Under the pieces are notes generated by a model. It did no database searches. It was not told the DNA's origin and saw only the letters and a list, made by a program, of their open reading frames with translations. Positions 4,732-5,103 of a stretch of DNA of 5,103 bases are shown piece after piece (within the stretch, counting starts at the first letter, position 1; the number at the start of each line of letters is the position of its first letter). The DNA lies in NCBI GenBank assembly GCA_031270875.1, contig JAISXC010000174.1, forward strand, positions 1 to 5,103, written 5' to 3'. Source of the stretch: Desulfovibrio sp. (lineage in GTDB: Bacteria; Desulfobacterota; Desulfovibrionia; Desulfovibrionales; Desulfovibrionaceae). Both the position numbers and the translations under genes were made by a program.

Positions 4732-5103
4732 TTAGTTGGCGTTATTTTTGGCAAGGCGCCCGCGCCTGATCTTACTGCATATCCGGGCAGCCACAAGTAC
4801 GCCTATGGCGCAGATGATCATGGCGCCGTATTCGATCGCGGGCGTCTGCGGCAGCACCGTGTGCATGAACGGGTCGGTGACGATCATTTCACCGCCCACC
4901 TTGCCCAGCACCGCCGCGCCGATGGTGATGATGACGGGGTAGCGCTCCATGAGGTCGGAGAGCAGTCTGGAGGAAAAGACAACGAAGGGAATGCTGAGCG
5001 CCAGGCCGAAGATGAGCAGACCGAGGTTGCCTTTGGAAGCGCCCGCCACGGCCAGAATGTTGTCCGTTGACATGAGCAGGTCGGCGATGACAATGGTGAT
5101 CAT
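4732..5103 (-). CDS. TerC-family integral membrane protein, C-terminal part
   Basis: The last 123 residues of a TerC-family (YjbE/YkoY-like) inner-membrane protein; the 5' end lies beyond the window. The first visible codon is an ATG at the window edge, but it aligns inside the family, so it is an internal Met and roughly 90-110 residues are probably missing. The motif ADLLMSTDNILAVAG (7-21) with its membrane-embedded acidic residues is the family signature. Next come LLIFGLALSIPFVVFSS (about 29-45), LMERYPVIITIGAAVLGKVGGEM (about 51-73) and a last helix AMIICAIGVLVAARIC (about 93-108), then a basic tail ending in NNAN. Members are linked to tellurite resistance and to metal (notably manganese) export, the latter often under yybP-ykoY riboswitch control. 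No riboswitch can be assessed here because the upstream region is absent. Confidence 0.9.
   Translation of the reverse strand: MITIVIADLLMSTDNILAVAGASKGNLGLLIFGLALSIPFVVFSSRLLSDLMERYPVIITIGAAVLGKVGGEMIVTDPFMHTVLPQTPAIEYGAMIICAIGVLVAARICSKIRRGRLAKNNAN

Noticed and set aside
3842..4735. A 297-residue + strand open frame, and an overlapping 178-residue one
   Set aside because: Both are antisense to the dehydrogenase, which has clear family motifs on the - strand.

Overview
The window looks like a chromosomal segment of a moderately GC-rich Gram-negative bacterium, most likely a sulfate-reducing member of the Desulfovibrionaceae. This assignment is an inference. It rests on the DUF1844-argC gene pair, the general character of the proteins, and a palindromic intergenic repeat of a kind I associate with Desulfovibrio genomes. 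No rRNA or other taxonomic marker is present.

Layout. Bases 1-296 hold the C-terminal end of an IS5-family transposase (+ strand), cut by the window edge and broken by a one-base frameshift. It abuts the 3' end of a convergent gene for a Wzx/RfbX-type polysaccharide flippase (331-1611, - strand). A 254-bp divergent intergenic region follows (1612-1865). It holds a strong sigma70-like promoter for the flippase, placed so close to the ATG that the transcript would be leaderless, plus an imperfect dyad and an 11-bp direct repeat. On the + strand a small DUF1844 protein (1866-2162) overlaps argC (2159-3211, N-acetyl-gamma-glutamyl-phosphate reductase, arginine biosynthesis) by 4 bp.

The argC stop codon lies at the very edge of a 79-bp palindromic repeat (3209-3287). 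This is followed at once by a multiply deleted, frameshifted IS630-family transposase remnant (about 3298-3585). Beyond it, on the - strand, are an Ldh_2-family (malate/L-lactate/sulfolactate-type) NAD(P)-dependent dehydrogenase (3635-4651) and, upstream of that, the C-terminal part of a TerC-family membrane protein (4732 to the window edge). A 16-bp perfect hairpin separates these last two genes.

Functionally this is a patchwork of housekeeping genes (arginine synthesis), a surface-polysaccharide exporter, a dehydrogenase and a membrane transporter. They do not form one pathway. Mobile-element debris marks two of the gene junctions. I see no complete defence system, CRISPR array, tRNA or rRNA. 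The most informative features are the leaderless promoter geometry of the flippase, the palindromic element at the argC stop, and the two decayed transposases.
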